This document shows positions 11,329 to 20,328 of a DNA stretch of 64,000 nucleotides, in pieces. The stretch's first letter is position 1; each line of letters opens with the position of its first letter. Under the pieces are notes generated by a model. That model ran no database searches and was not told the origin of the DNA. It was given only the letters and a program-made list of their open reading frames with translations. The translations under genes were made by a program, and so were the position numbers. The DNA comes from Erwinia aphidicola (GTDB lineage: Bacteria > Pseudomonadota > Gammaproteobacteria > Enterobacterales > Enterobacteriaceae): positions 1,116,001-1,180,000 of the forward strand of contig NZ_JAMKCQ010000001.1 in the NCBI RefSeq assembly GCF_024169515.1, in the 5' to 3' direction.

Positions 11329-12087
11329 TCAGACCGGCACGCCGCTGTGAAAGCGCAGCTGGCTGTCCGGTTCGCTGATTAAGCGCGCTTCGACCTCCCC
11401 CATCTTCTGCACTCGCGCCGTGATATCCGTCGGCGAGATCAGCGCCGCCAGCGCCAGATAATCCTGATAGTGGCGCGCCTCGGAGCGCAGCAGCGAGACA
11501 TAGAATGCCGCCAGCTCCCGATCGAGATGCGGCGCCAGGCTGGCAAAACGTTCGCAGGATCGCGCCTCGATATACGCCCCGCAGATCAGCTTATCCACCA
11601 GCGTTTGCGGCTCATGGGTCGCCACTTCGCGCAGTAATCCTTTGGCATAGCGGCTGGCGGTAATGCGCGCATACGGAATGCCGCGCGCCTGCATAATCTC
11701 CAGTACCTGATAAAAGTGGTGCAGCTCCTCTTTAATCAGCAGCACCATCTTATCCACCAGCTCGTCGCCGTAAGGCACCTCTTCGCGGCTGATAATGGTT
11801 TTCGACAACCCTTTGTGCTGTTCAAGGAAGGTGAGATCGGCCTGGTCGTTGTGGACAAAGTTTTCCCACGGTTTCAGCCACGCCAGCAGCGCATCGCCGC
11901 TCTCTTTGTCGGCCACGTATTTGCGGATCAGCCACATTGCGGTCTGGGCCGCTTTCAGCTCGCACACCAGGTGGTCGGTGAGCAGCGTTGCCAGGTTTTC
12001 CGGCTGGCGCGCGGCATCAATCCAGGCTTGCGGGGTGCGGCAGTGCAGGAAGCGGGTGACGGGGGCAAGAAGGTGTTCGATGTTCAT
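11329..12087 (-). CDS. miaE: tRNA 2-methylthio-N6-isopentenyladenosine hydroxylase MiaE
   Basis: Di-iron monooxygenase that hydroxylates ms2i6A37 to ms2io6A37 in tRNAs reading UNN codons, an O2-dependent step. The 252-residue protein shows the ferritin-like pattern of carboxylate and histidine ligands (KEELHHFYQ near residue 130, EARSCERF, and RSEARHYQDY near residue 208). The ATG at 12087 is preferred; an in-frame TTG lies one codon earlier. MiaE is present in Salmonella and Erwiniaceae but absent from E. coli, where its neighbours rraB and argI are otherwise kept. Confidence 0.93.
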   Translation of the reverse strand: MNIEHLLAPVTRFLHCRTPQAWIDAARQPENLATLLTDHLVCELKAAQTAMWLIRKYVADKESGDALLAWLKPWENFVHNDQADLTFLEQHKGLSKTIISREEVPYGDELVDKMVLLIKEELHHFYQVLEIMQARGIPYARITASRYAKGLLREVATHEPQTLVDKLICGAYIEARSCERFASLAPHLDRELAAFYVSLLRSEARHYQDYLALAALISPTDITARVQKMGEVEARLISEPDSQLRFHSGVPV

Positions 12088-12100
12088 CAAAGCAAACTCT

Positions 12101-12124
12101 ATAGGGGTCAGACATGCCTGACCC
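12101..12124 (+). repeat. REP-like palindrome with ATAG head
   Basis: ATAGGGGTCAGaCATGCCTG, then ACCC: same plan as the GTAG palindromes, with an A replacing G at the first head base and a GCATGC-like centre. It lies between rraB and miaE (same strand) and may end rraB transcripts. Confidence 0.6.
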
Positions 12125-12138
12125 GTCCTGATACAAAA

Positions 12139-12561
12139 TTAATGGCGGATGCCGTTGTCTTCGCCGTCGATCTCTTCGCCGTCTTCGTCGTCTTCCTCTT
12201 CGCCGTCGGGATCTTCGAAGTAGGTGCCCCAGCCGTCGTAGTCGACGTTAAACTTCGCCACCAGGTCAATCAGCTGCTCAACCTGCGCGTCAATCAGCTC
12301 GGCGGTCAGCGCGCTCTCACTGATGATGTCGCAGCACTGCACTTTGGTGCCATCTTCCAGATCCAGCTCTTCTGGTTCAGTCACTTCATAGCCCAGCTTG
12401 AAGGCTTCTACCGCGGCTTTTTCCAGCGCGTCGAAGCTGTCACAGGAGAGATGATGCTCAATGGTGTACAGTGCATCAGGGTCGCTGCCATCATCCAGCA
12501 GCTCTTCAATAATCAGCCGCGTCTCTTCACGCTGCTCTTCCAACAATGCTTCGTTAGCCAT
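12139..12561 (-). CDS. rraB: Ribonuclease E inhibitor RraB
   Basis: RraB binds the C-terminal scaffold of RNase E and changes degradosome composition, modulating decay of part of the transcriptome. The 140-residue acidic protein matches the family across its length ([36 protein letters not shown]) and ends in the typical run of aspartate and glutamate. ATG at 12561 follows a good AGGAA site. It is divergent from argF. Confidence 0.95.
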   Translation of the reverse strand: MANEALLEEQREETRLIIEELLDDGSDPDALYTIEHHLSCDSFDALEKAAVEAFKLGYEVTEPEELDLEDGTKVQCCDIISESALTAELIDAQVEQLIDLVAKFNVDYDGWGTYFEDPDGEEEDDEDGEEIDGEDNGIRH

Positions 12562-12678
12562 GATCCATTCCTCATTAGGGCGTTATTTCCAGTATTTTCC
12601 CACAGTGCCCTCCGCGCCACTACCTTTAAACAAAAGTTTCTTCACGCCGGGGTTGAAAATGCATATTCATACGGTTAA

Positions 12679-12696
12679 ATTGAATTTTAATTCATT
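12679..12696 (+). promoter_or_regulatory. ArgR operator (ARG box) upstream of argF
   Basis: The 18 bp fit the ARG-box consensus WNTGAATWWWWATTCANW at every defined position (core TGAATTTTAATTCA). It ends 21 bp before the argF start. ArgR hexamers normally bind two boxes; a degenerate second one can be seen at 12654-12671, where only the ATTCA half is intact. Arginine repression of argF is well established in enterobacteria. Confidence 0.8.
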
Positions 12697-12717
12697 AAAG
12701 GTTATCCGGAGTGCGTT

Positions 12718-13728
12718 ATGAGTCACTTATATCACCGTCACTTTCTCAGGCTGCTGGATTTCACTCCCGCTGAAATCACCGGCCTGCTGGCGCTGGCGGC
12801 CACGCTGAAGACTGACAAGAAAAATGGCGAAGAAATTCAGCACCTGAAAGGCAAGAATATTGCGCTCATCTTCGAAAAAGACTCGACCCGTACCCGATGC
12901 TCTTTCGAAGTTGCCGCATTCGATCAGGGCGCCAACGTCACCTATCTTGGCCCGAGCGGCAGCCAGATAGGCCATAAAGAGTCGATGAAGGATACCGCCC
13001 GCGTGCTGGGCCGCATGTACCATGCCATCCAGTATCGCGGCCACGGCCAGGCGCTGGTGGAGTCGCTGGCTGAACATGCCGGCGTGCCGGTATGGAACGG
13101 GCTGACTAACGAGTTCCACCCTACCCAGCTGCTGGCCGACCTGCTGACCATGCAGGAACATCTGCCGGAAAAAGCGTTCAGCCAGATGACGCTGACCTAC
13201 GTCGGCGATACTCACAACAATATGGGTAACACCCTGCTGGAAGCCGCCGCGCTGATGGGCATCGACCTGCGCCTCGCCGCGCCGGAAAGCTGCTGGCCGG
13301 ACGCAGAGCTGGTCGCCGAGTGCCGCAAGGTGGCGGAGAAAACCGGCGGCAAAATCACCCTGACGGCCGATATTCACGCGGCGGTCAAAGGTGCCGACTT
13401 TATCTATACCGACGTCTGGGTGTCGATGGGCGAGCCGAAAGAGGTGTGGCAGGAGCGTATTGCCCTGCTGCGCCCTTACCAGGTCAATATGGCGATGCTG
13501 CAGGCTACCGGCAACCCGCAGGTGAAGTTCCTGCACTGCCTGCCTGCGTTCCACGACGACCAGACCACGCTCGGCCAGCAGATGGCGCAGCAGTACGATC
13601 TGCACGGCGGCATGGAAGTGACGGACGAGGTGTTTGAATCCGCGCACAGCGTGGTGTTTGATCAGGCGGAAAACCGTCTGCACACCATCAAGGCAGTGAT
13701 GGTGGCGACCCTGGCGCAGCCCGGCTAA
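12718..13728 (+). CDS. argF: Ornithine carbamoyltransferase
   Basis: Transfers the carbamoyl group from carbamoyl phosphate to ornithine, giving citrulline in arginine synthesis; a cytosolic trimer. The 336 residues match ArgI/ArgF. The carbamoyl-phosphate loop STRTRCSFE is near residue 57, the ornithine-side signature HCLPAFHDD near residue 272. ATG follows GGAG by 7 nt. The ARG box upstream points to ArgR control. The pyrBI operon, encoding the related aspartate enzyme, follows directly. Confidence 0.97.
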   Translation: MSHLYHRHFLRLLDFTPAEITGLLALAATLKTDKKNGEEIQHLKGKNIALIFEKDSTRTRCSFEVAAFDQGANVTYLGPSGSQIGHKESMKDTARVLGRMYHAIQYRGHGQALVESLAEHAGVPVWNGLTNEFHPTQLLADLLTMQEHLPEKAFSQMTLTYVGDTHNNMGNTLLEAAALMGIDLRLAAPESCWPDAELVAECRKVAEKTGGKITLTADIHAAVKGADFIYTDVWVSMGEPKEVWQERIALLRPYQVNMAMLQATGNPQVKFLHCLPAFHDDQTTLGQQMAQQYDLHGGMEVTDEVFESAHSVVFDQAENRLHTIKAVMVATLAQPG

Positions 13729-13768
13729 ATCCGCCAGGGCAAACGATTACCTGCGCGGCGATTTTCGC

Positions 13769-13796
13769 TTGCCGCCGCCAGGTGAATGCGTATAAT
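13769..13796 (+). promoter_or_regulatory. Sigma-70 promoter of the pyrLBI operon
   Basis: TTGCCG (13769-13774) and a perfect TATAAT (13791-13796) are separated by 16 bp. The expected transcript starts near 13803 and runs through pyrL and the attenuator into pyrB. Confidence 0.7.
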
Positions 13797-13820
13797 GCAC
13801 CCCGTTTGCCGGGAGGATGC

Positions 13821-13970
13821 ATGAAAATAACCAGCCAGAAAAATGCCGAACTGACGCGCCGTAATCGTGGCGGGCAGCATGCTTTTTCCTTCCGTGGCAC
13901 TCCCGATCATCAGGAAAAGCCCCTCATTGAGGGGCTTTTTTTTGCCCGAATTTCAGCCCCGCACGCGTAG
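13821..13970 (+). CDS. pyrL: pyrBI operon leader peptide PyrL
   Basis: A 49-residue reading frame starts at the ATG after a strong GGGAGGA site and runs through the attenuator hairpin to a stop 13 bp before pyrB. In enterobacteria, low UTP makes RNA polymerase pause in the U-rich part of the leader, letting the ribosome translating pyrL catch up and block the terminator; the reading frame extending across the hairpin is the hallmark. A U-rich run (GCTTTTTCCTTCC, near 13880) lies in the right place. The peptide sequence itself is unlike E. coli PyrL, as expected since only its translation matters. Confidence 0.8.
   Translation: MKITSQKNAELTRRNRGGQHAFSFRGTPDHQEKPLIEGLFFARISAPHA
13915..13943 (+). 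terminator. pyrBI attenuator terminator
   Basis: AAAAGCCCCTC and GAGGGGCTTTT form an 11-bp perfect stem with a 3-nt loop followed by a T run: a textbook intrinsic terminator 40 bp before pyrB and inside the pyrL frame. Confidence 0.92.
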
Positions 13971-13982
13971 AGGAGAGTGAAA

Positions 13983-14921
13983 ATGGCCGCTAACCCGCTC
14001 TATCACAAACATATTATTTCAATTAACGATCTCAACCGTGACGAGCTGGAGCTGGTGCTGCGTACCGCCGCCAGCCTGAAGGCCAACCCGCAGCCGGAGC
14101 TGCTGAAGCATAACGTGATTGCCAGCTGCTTCTTTGAGGCCTCCACCCGTACCCGCCTGTCGTTTGAAACCGCCATGCATCGCCTTGGCGCGTCGGTGGT
14201 CGGTTTTGCCGACGGTGGCAACACCTCGCTGGGCAAGAAAGGCGAAACCCTGGCGGATACCATTTCGGTGATTGGCACCTACGTTGATGCCATTGTGATG
14301 CGTCACCCGCAGGAAGGGGCCGCGCGCCTGGCGACCGAGTTCTCCGGCGGCGTGCCGATCCTCAACGCCGGCGATGGCGCTAACCAGCACCCGACCCAGA
14401 CGCTGCTCGACCTGTTCACCATTCAGGAGACCCAGGGCCGCCTGAGCAACCTCAACGTGGCAATGGTCGGCGACCTGAAGTATGGCCGTACCGTGCACTC
14501 GCTGGCGCAGGCGCTGGCGAAGTTTGACGGCAACCGCTTCTACTTTATCGCCCCGGATGCGCTGGCAATGCCGGCCTACATCACCGATATGCTCGATGAG
14601 AAAGGGATTATCTGGACGCGTCATGACAGCATCGAAGAGGTGGTGCCGCAGGTGGATATTCTGTATATGACCCGCGTGCAGAAAGAGCGTCTGGATCCGT
14701 CGGAATACGCCAACGTGAAGGCGCAGTTTATCCTGCGTGCCGCCGATCTGGCGGGCGCGCGCGACAACATGAAGGTACTGCACCCGCTGCCGCGCATTGA
14801 TGAAATTGATACTGACGTCGACGCCACGCCGCACGCCTGGTACTTCCAGCAGGCCGGCAACGGCATTTATGCGCGTCAGGCACTTCTGGCGCTGGTACTG
14901 AACAGCGAAGCGACTCTGTAA
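13983..14921 (+). CDS. pyrB: Aspartate carbamoyltransferase catalytic chain
   Basis: Catalyses carbamoyl-L-aspartate formation, the first committed step of pyrimidine synthesis; catalytic trimers join PyrI dimers. The 312-residue protein carries STRTRLSFE near residue 53, the mobile loop with KKGETL near residue 84, and HPLPRIDEI near residue 266. The start ATG (MAANPLYHK) follows AGGAG; a GTG two codons upstream is less likely. The translation product has one more residue than E. coli at the N-terminus. Regulated by UTP-sensitive attenuation. Confidence 0.98.
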   Translation: MAANPLYHKHIISINDLNRDELELVLRTAASLKANPQPELLKHNVIASCFFEASTRTRLSFETAMHRLGASVVGFADGGNTSLGKKGETLADTISVIGTYVDAIVMRHPQEGAARLATEFSGGVPILNAGDGANQHPTQTLLDLFTIQETQGRLSNLNVAMVGDLKYGRTVHSLAQALAKFDGNRFYFIAPDALAMPAYITDMLDEKGIIWTRHDSIEEVVPQVDILYMTRVQKERLDPSEYANVKAQFILRAADLAGARDNMKVLHPLPRIDEIDTDVDATPHAWYFQQAGNGIYARQALLALVLNSEATL

Positions 14922-14931
14922 GGGGATAATC

Positions 14932-15396
14932 ATGACGCAAGATAATAAATTACAGGTTGAAGCAATCAAACGCGGCACGGTGATTGACCATATCCCGGCG
15001 CAAATCGGCTTTAAGCTGCTGTCGCTGTTCCGCCTGACGGAAACCGACCAGCGCATCACCATCGGCCTTAATCTGCCATCGGGCGAGATGGGGCGTAAAG
15101 ACCTGATCAAGATTGAAAACACCTTCCTGACCGACGACCAGGTGAACCAGCTGGCGGTGTATGCGCCGCATGCCACCGTGAACCGCATCGACGATTACAA
15201 TGTGGTGGCGAAGATAGCGCCGACCCTGCCGGATCGCATCGAGCGCGTCCTGACCTGCCCGAACAGCAACTGCATCAGCCGCAGCGAGCCGGTGTTTTCC
15301 AGCTTCGCGGTGAAACAGCGCCAGCACGAGCTGCACCTGAAGTGCAAATACTGTGAGAAAGAGTTCGCGCACCATGTGGTGATGGCCAGCGATTAA
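14932..15396 (+). CDS. pyrI: Aspartate carbamoyltransferase regulatory chain
   Basis: Regulatory subunit that binds CTP/UTP (inhibitory) or ATP (activating). The 154 residues include the allosteric domain (residues 1-100) and the zinc domain with four cysteines in CPNSNC and CKYC that hold the zinc contacting PyrB. It starts 10 bp after pyrB and shares its transcript. A head-to-head palindrome pair follows. Confidence 0.97.
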   Translation: MTQDNKLQVEAIKRGTVIDHIPAQIGFKLLSLFRLTETDQRITIGLNLPSGEMGRKDLIKIENTFLTDDQVNQLAVYAPHATVNRIDDYNVVAKIAPTLPDRIERVLTCPNSNCISRSEPVFSSFAVKQRQHELHLKCKYCEKEFAHHVVMASD

Positions 15397-15453
15397 CCCC
15401 ATTGCAATTGCCGTGTTGCGTGGGCAGGATGTTCCACGTGCCCGGTAAATACC

Positions 15454-15517
15454 AGGGCGAGGCATGCCTCACCCCTACGGAGAATTGCGTTTTGTAGGGG
15501 TCGGGCATGCCCGACCC
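15454..15517. repeat. Head-to-head pair of GTAG palindromes after pyrI
   Basis: Copy 1 (15454-15478) is GGGCGAGG-CATG-CCTCACCC with CTAC as head on the minus strand. Copy 2 (15494-15517) begins GTAGGGGTCGGG, centre CATG, and has a perfect CCCGACCC arm. The heads are 15 nt apart. This is the BIME-like arrangement seen also at 834 and 8291. Confidence 0.75.
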
Positions 15518-15551
15518 GCAATCCCCCTAACAAACACCTTCAGGAGAAACT

Positions 15552-15938
15552 ATGTCGCGTGAAATCAGTACGGAAAATGCGCCAGCCGCCATCGGACCTT
15601 ACGTTCAGGGTGTCGATCTTGGCAGTATGATCATCACTTCCGGCCAGATCCCGGTCGATCCAAAAACCGGCGCGGTTGCCGACAATATCGCTGCACAGGC
15701 GCGCCAGTCGCTGGAAAACGTGCAGGCCATTGTGGAAGCAGCCGGTCTGAAAGTGGGCGATATCGTGAAAACCACGGTGTTCGTTAAGGATCTCAACGAC
15801 TTTGCTACCGTTAATGCCACTTACGAAGCGTTCTTCACTGAGCACAACGCCAGCTTCCCTGCACGTTCCTGTGTGGAAGTGGCGCGCCTGCCAAAAGATG
15901 TGAAAATCGAAATCGAAGCGATTGCCGTTCGCCGTTAA
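15552..15938 (+). CDS. ridA: Reactive intermediate/imine deaminase RidA
   Basis: RidA hydrolyses reactive enamine/imine intermediates such as 2-aminoacrylate, protecting PLP enzymes. The 128-residue trimer-forming protein has the family C-terminal signature with the active-site arginine (FPARSCVEVARLP, near residue 105) and a good AGGAG before ATG. Its place after pyrBI is conserved. Confidence 0.96.
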   Translation: MSREISTENAPAAIGPYVQGVDLGSMIITSGQIPVDPKTGAVADNIAAQARQSLENVQAIVEAAGLKVGDIVKTTVFVKDLNDFATVNATYEAFFTEHNASFPARSCVEVARLPKDVKIEIEAIAVRR

Positions 15939-15950
15939 GCGGCGCGCATG

Positions 15951-16068
15951 CGTCTGTTTGTAGGGGTCGATCAACGATCGACCCTCCGGGCGTCTGTTTG
16001 TAGGGGTCGATCGGCGATCGACCCTCCGGGCGTCTGTTTGTAGGGGGCGATCGGCGATCGACCCGCAG
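15951..16068 (+). repeat. Three tandem 40-bp units, each with a GTAG palindrome
   Basis: Units begin at 15951, 15991 and 16031 with CGTCTGTTTGTAGGGG. The palindromes are at 15960-15984, 16000-16024 and 16040-16064, with arms GGTCGATC and GATCGACC; unit 1 has CAAC where units 2 and 3 have CGGC in the loop, and unit 3 has GGGGGC for GGGGTC. The spacing is exactly 40 bp, so the unit has been duplicated as head plus linker. The last unit runs up to the stop of the hexosaminidase gene. Confidence 0.9.
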
Positions 16069-18441
16069 TTATTTCCCGTAGCGCAATAATTTCTCAATCG
16101 GATAGACCAGCGCAATCACCACTTCATCCTGCGTGAGTGCCGCCTGGTCCAGCAGCTGATGCATCTTCGCCACTTCGCGTGCGCCGAAGGTTCGCTCCGA
16201 CTCCATCGCATCCAGCAGTGACAGCCCCATCTGACTGATCGCCGCCACCTGTCCCGCCACCGGCAGCAGTGGCCGCAGCTGTGGGTTTTGCGCCAGCAGC
16301 GGCTCCACCTGCGGGATATTTTGCTGCCACGCTCTGAGCTGATGGCGAATCGCCTGCAGCGCCTGACGGTCGCCGCGATTGACGATCAGAGCATCGACCT
16401 GATGGTCCAGTTCGCGCACTTTATCGCTCTCCGCCGGCAGGATATCGGCCAGGCGATTAAAGGGTTCGGCCAGCATGTAGTGCCCGGCCTGATATTTCAG
16501 GTGCTGGCGGGTATACCACTGCGCGGGCTCCAGCGCCTCGGCAAAAATCTGCAGGGGGATGATGTCGCTGCTGTTCGCCAGCCGGGTCATTTGCAGCTGC
16601 GCCTGCGCGTGCTGCTGTAGCCCGACCGACACCACCGACCAGCTGTCGACCGCCGCCAGCCGTCGGTACATGTTCTGCACGTTGTTGACGTCCTGCGCCG
16701 ACCACAGGCGCTCACCCACCACAAAAGCGCGGGGCCACAGGCGCACATCAATCACGCTCTCATCAACCATTTCGGCCCACAGGGCGGCTTCGCCACCCAG
16801 CAGATTATTGCGCAGCTGCGCCTCGTCGGGCACCGGAGGCGCAATGCCGGGCGGCGTCTGTGCCAGGCGGCTGCCCGCCGTCGGATAGCGCACGTTGCCA
16901 ATGCGCCAGTAGCCGCTTATTTTGTCCCCCGTCACGCTGAGGGTCGGCTGCAGCTCCCCCATCCAGCTGTCGACGCGGAAGGTGAACTGATTCGGCGCCA
17001 GCCAGCGCACATCACGCACCATGCGGCGTGAACGCCCGTCGAAATCAATAAAGCCGCGCCAGCCGCCGACGGCGTCAATCAGCGTAAAGCTTCCGCTCAG
17101 CGGCTTACCCTTAAGGCGCGGCAGCGTGAACTGCCAGCTCTGGGCCACCTCTTTGTCCTGCAGCCGATCTGCGCCCTTCAGCCCCTGTGGCCACACTTCA
17201 TTACGGTAGTGATAGCTGGCGGGCTGCGCCTGGTCGAGATAGAAGCCGGTGGAGAGAATGCCGCGATAGTCGTTTTTCGCCACCTCGCCCAGCGCATCCG
17301 GCCCCTGCCAGGACTGGATCACAATGCTGCGCGGCAGGTCGGGGTGATAGATCTCATCCCAGCCGACCATCTGGCGCCGATGCTTTTCGAGGATCTTCTC
17401 CACGCGCTGATTAAAGTACGCCTGCAGCGCATGGGCATCCTTCAGCCCCTGCTGCTGCATAAACTGCCGGATAGACTCAGAGCTGTTCCACTGGCTGGCA
17501 TCGACCTCATCGCCGCCGATATGGATATAGGGGTCGGGGAAGATGGCCGCCACTTCACCCACCAGGGTGTCGATAAACTGATAGACCTGCTCATTAGACG
17601 GGTCGAGCAGCGGCTTGAATACCCCCCAGCCGCGCTCCATCTGATACGGTCCCGGCGCCGATATCAGCTGCGGCATCGCTACCGCCAGCGCCGAAGCATG
17701 GCCCGGGAAGTCGATCTCCGGCACCACGCGCACGCCGCGCTCGCTGGCATAGCTGACGATATCGCGCATCTGCTGCTGGCTGTACCACAGGCCGTCGCTG
17801 GCCTTTTCCTGCAGCTGCGGGTAGTGGCTGGAGGCGAAGCGCCAGCCCTGATCGTCCGTCAGATGCCAGTGGAACACGTTCATCTTTGCGGCGGCAATGC
17901 CGTCGATCTGACGCTTTAGCGTCTCAATGGGCAGGAAGTGGCGCGCAGAGTCGATCAGAATACCGCGCCACGGGAAGCGCGGGCGGTCGTTGATGGTGAC
18001 CAGCGGCAGCGCGCCGTTATGCACCAGCTGCAGCAGGGTCTCCATGCCGCGCATCGCGCCAAAACGCGTCTCAGCGTCGAGCTGTATCCCGGCGCCGTTC
18101 ACCGTCAGCCGGTAGCTCTCATCGCTGTCCGGCTGCGGCGTAGGGGCCACCTTTCGCGCAATGGTGATCTTAAGCGTGGTAGCGCTGCTGGAAACCGGCA
18201 GGCGCGGATTGCCGGTCTGGCGTGCCAGCCGTAACTGCCAGCGCGGCAGCGCTTCGCTCAGGTCGTCGCCGCTTACCTTCACCTCCAGCGGCGTGGTCAG
18301 CGCCAGGCTACCGCCGTCCTGCGGCTGCTCCACCTGCTGCGGCCACGGCATCAGCGGGAGATCGCCCGCAGGTGCTGAAAGAACAGAAAATGGCAGGAAC
18401 AGGGAGCAGACAAGCAGCGCGCGCGGCAGTGACCAGGGCAT
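16069..18441 (-). CDS. Secreted beta-N-acetylhexosaminidase (GH20)
   Basis: Exo-hydrolase removing terminal N-acetylhexosamine, probably from chitin oligosaccharides, by substrate-assisted catalysis. The 790-residue protein has a signal peptide (residues 1-23, cleavage after VLSA), a GH20b-type N-terminal domain (about 30-150), and the TIM-barrel catalytic domain; the catalytic Asp-Glu pair is in HIGGDEVDAS near residue 310. The last about 200 residues are mainly helical. AAGGATC precedes the ATG at 18441. No chitin-binding or PTS gene adjoins it; it is divergent from treC. The natural substrate cannot be read from sequence. Confidence 0.9.
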   Translation of the reverse strand: MPWSLPRALLVCSLFLPFSVLSAPAGDLPLMPWPQQVEQPQDGGSLALTTPLEVKVSGDDLSEALPRWQLRLARQTGNPRLPVSSSATTLKITIARKVAPTPQPDSDESYRLTVNGAGIQLDAETRFGAMRGMETLLQLVHNGALPLVTINDRPRFPWRGILIDSARHFLPIETLKRQIDGIAAAKMNVFHWHLTDDQGWRFASSHYPQLQEKASDGLWYSQQQMRDIVSYASERGVRVVPEIDFPGHASALAVAMPQLISAPGPYQMERGWGVFKPLLDPSNEQVYQFIDTLVGEVAAIFPDPYIHIGGDEVDASQWNSSESIRQFMQQQGLKDAHALQAYFNQRVEKILEKHRRQMVGWDEIYHPDLPRSIVIQSWQGPDALGEVAKNDYRGILSTGFYLDQAQPASYHYRNEVWPQGLKGADRLQDKEVAQSWQFTLPRLKGKPLSGSFTLIDAVGGWRGFIDFDGRSRRMVRDVRWLAPNQFTFRVDSWMGELQPTLSVTGDKISGYWRIGNVRYPTAGSRLAQTPPGIAPPVPDEAQLRNNLLGGEAALWAEMVDESVIDVRLWPRAFVVGERLWSAQDVNNVQNMYRRLAAVDSWSVVSVGLQQHAQAQLQMTRLANSSDIIPLQIFAEALEPAQWYTRQHLKYQAGHYMLAEPFNRLADILPAESDKVRELDHQVDALIVNRGDRQALQAIRHQLRAWQQNIPQVEPLLAQNPQLRPLLPVAGQVAAISQMGLSLLDAMESERTFGAREVAKMHQLLDQAALTQDEVVIALVYPIEKLLRYGK

Positions 18442-18573
18442 ATTAAGATCCTTTAATAATGGTGTTCCCTTAAAACATAATTCGCGGGTTACATCAAGTT
18501 ACACTCCTGAAAAGCTGCGCCAGCGCGACCTTTTACCTTTGTCAGCTAAAACCCCCTGACAGAGGGTGCGGGT

Positions 18574-18590
18574 TAGCCAGACACTGGCTA
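18574..18590. promoter_or_regulatory. Perfect palindrome upstream of treC
   Basis: TAGCCAG and CTGGCTA (7 bp each, 3-nt centre) lie 43 bp before the treC start. It has the size of a repressor operator. It does not obviously match a known TreR operator, and no treR is nearby. Confidence 0.35.
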
Positions 18591-18633
18591 CGCTTATCCC
18601 ATCAGCCTAACCCACAACTCTCCGGACTGAGCG

Positions 18634-20295
18634 ATGCATAAGATTCCACCCTGGTGGCAGAATGGCGTGATTTATCAAATCTATCCCAAGAGTTTTCAGG
18701 ACACCACCGGCAGCGGGACCGGGGATTTAGCAGGGGTCATCCAGCGGCTGGATTATCTGCAAACGCTGGGCGTCGATGCCATCTGGCTAACGCCCTTCTA
18801 CCTTTCGCCTCAGGTGGATAACGGCTATGACGTGGCGAACTACACCGCCATCGATCCGCAGTTTGGCACGCTGAGCGACTTCGACAATCTGGTGGCGGAG
18901 ACCCACCGGCGCGGGATGCGTATCATCCTCGATATGGTGTTTAACCACAGCTCGACCCAGCATCACTGGTTTCATGAGGCGCTCGACCCGAGCAGCCCTT
19001 ACCGCTCCTACTATATCTGGCGCGACGGCACCCCGCAGCAGCAGCCCAATAACTGGCTGTCGAAGTTTGGCGGTAGCGCCTGGCGCTGGCATCCGGAGAG
19101 CGGCCAGTACTATATGCATCTGTGGGCGCCCGAGCAGGCCGAGCTGAACTGGGAGAATGAAAACTTACGCGCCGAACTGAAGCAGGTGGTGAACTTCTGG
19201 GCCGATCGCGGCATCGACGGGCTGCGTCTCGACGTGATTAACCTGGTTTCCAAGCAGCAGGATTTTGCCGATGACCCCGGCGGGGACGGGCTGCGCCTGT
19301 ATACCGACGGTCCGCGCATTCATGAGTTTATGCAGGAGATGAGCCGCGAGGTGTTCCGCCCGCGCCAGCTGGTGACGGTCGGCGAGATGTCGTCCGCTAC
19401 GCTGGAGCACTGCCAGCAGTACGGGGCGCTGAGCGGGGAAGAGCTGTCGATGGTGTTCAGCTTCGATCATGTCGAAGTGGATTTTTATCACGGCCAGAAG
19501 TGGACGCTTACCTCGCTCGATCTGGTGGCGCTGAAGGCGATTTTTACCCACTGGCAGCAGGGCATGCACAATCAGGCGTGGAATGCGCTGTTCTGGTGTA
19601 ATCACGACCAGCCGCGCGTGGTGTCACGCTGGGGCGACGAAACGCAGTATCGGGTGGAGTCCGCCAAGCTGATGGCGCTGGCGCTGCACGGGATGCAGGG
19701 CACGCCCTATATCTTCCAGGGGGAGGAGCTGGGCATGACCAATCCGCACTTCACCCGCATCATTGATTATCGCGATATTGAGAGCCACAACATGTACGCC
19801 GAGCTGCGAGCGCAGGGGCGCGACAGCGACAATTTGCTGGCTATCCTCGCCAGCAAATCGCGCGATAACGGGCGCACGCCGATGCAGTGGGACAGCAGCG
19901 AGAACGCCGGCTTCAGCAGCGGCACGCCGTGGATTGGCATGAGCGACAACTTCACCACGGTGAATGCTGCGGCGGCGCTGGATGACGAGAATTCGGTGTT
20001 TTACTGCTACCAAAAGCTGATCGCCCTGCGCAAACGCTATGCCATTCTGACGTTTGGCGACTATCTCGACCTGCTGCCCGACCATCCGCGGCTGTGGTGT
20101 TATTGCCGCCGCATAGCGGGGGCGACGCTGGTGGTGGCCACTAACTTCAGCGGCGACACGCAGGTGTGGCATCCGCCTGCCTACAGCGGCCACTGGGAGG
20201 TATTGATCAGTAATTACCCGGACACCCACGTCACGCCGGGCGAAGTGATGCTGCGGCCGTGGGAAGCCGTGTGGTGGTATCAGAAAACAGCGTAA
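18634..20295 (+). CDS. treC: Trehalose-6-phosphate hydrolase
   Basis: Cytosolic GH13 enzyme hydrolysing trehalose 6-phosphate to glucose and glucose 6-phosphate. The 553 residues match E. coli TreC in length and in long shared stretches (WWQNGVIYQIYPKSFQD at the start, WEAVWWYQK at the end). The catalytic triad is visible: nucleophile Asp in GLRLDVIN near residue 196, acid Glu in VGEMSS near 250, and Asp in NHDQPR near 323. In E. coli the PTS importer gene treB and repressor gene treR lie beside it; neither is in this window, so treC stands alone here. CTCTCCGGAC precedes ATG. Confidence 0.93.
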   Translation: MHKIPPWWQNGVIYQIYPKSFQDTTGSGTGDLAGVIQRLDYLQTLGVDAIWLTPFYLSPQVDNGYDVANYTAIDPQFGTLSDFDNLVAETHRRGMRIILDMVFNHSSTQHHWFHEALDPSSPYRSYYIWRDGTPQQQPNNWLSKFGGSAWRWHPESGQYYMHLWAPEQAELNWENENLRAELKQVVNFWADRGIDGLRLDVINLVSKQQDFADDPGGDGLRLYTDGPRIHEFMQEMSREVFRPRQLVTVGEMSSATLEHCQQYGALSGEELSMVFSFDHVEVDFYHGQKWTLTSLDLVALKAIFTHWQQGMHNQAWNALFWCNHDQPRVVSRWGDETQYRVESAKLMALALHGMQGTPYIFQGEELGMTNPHFTRIIDYRDIESHNMYAELRAQGRDSDNLLAILASKSRDNGRTPMQWDSSENAGFSSGTPWIGMSDNFTTVNAAAALDDENSVFYCYQKLIALRKRYAILTFGDYLDLLPDHPRLWCYCRRIAGATLVVATNFSGDTQVWHPPAYSGHWEVLISNYPDTHVTPGEVMLRPWEAVWWYQKTA

Positions 20296-20301
20296 GGGTC
20301 T

Positions 20302-20328
20302 GGGCGGGGCCGGCCTCGCCCCTATAGC
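20302..20328 (-). repeat. REP-like palindrome overlapping the uxaA stop
   Basis: GGGCGGGGCC and GGCCTCGCCC form an imperfect palindrome ending CCCTATAG, a degenerate head on the minus strand. It occupies the whole gap between convergent treC and uxaA and includes the uxaA stop codon at 20322-20324. Confidence 0.55.

Noticed and set aside
12654..12671. Second ARG box before argF
   Set aside because: The left half is lost and the distance to the intact box is 7 bp instead of the usual 2-3; kept only as a note.
13782..13820. Earlier start for pyrL at 13782
   Set aside because: It would begin before the expected transcript start; the GGGAGGA site fits the ATG at 13821.
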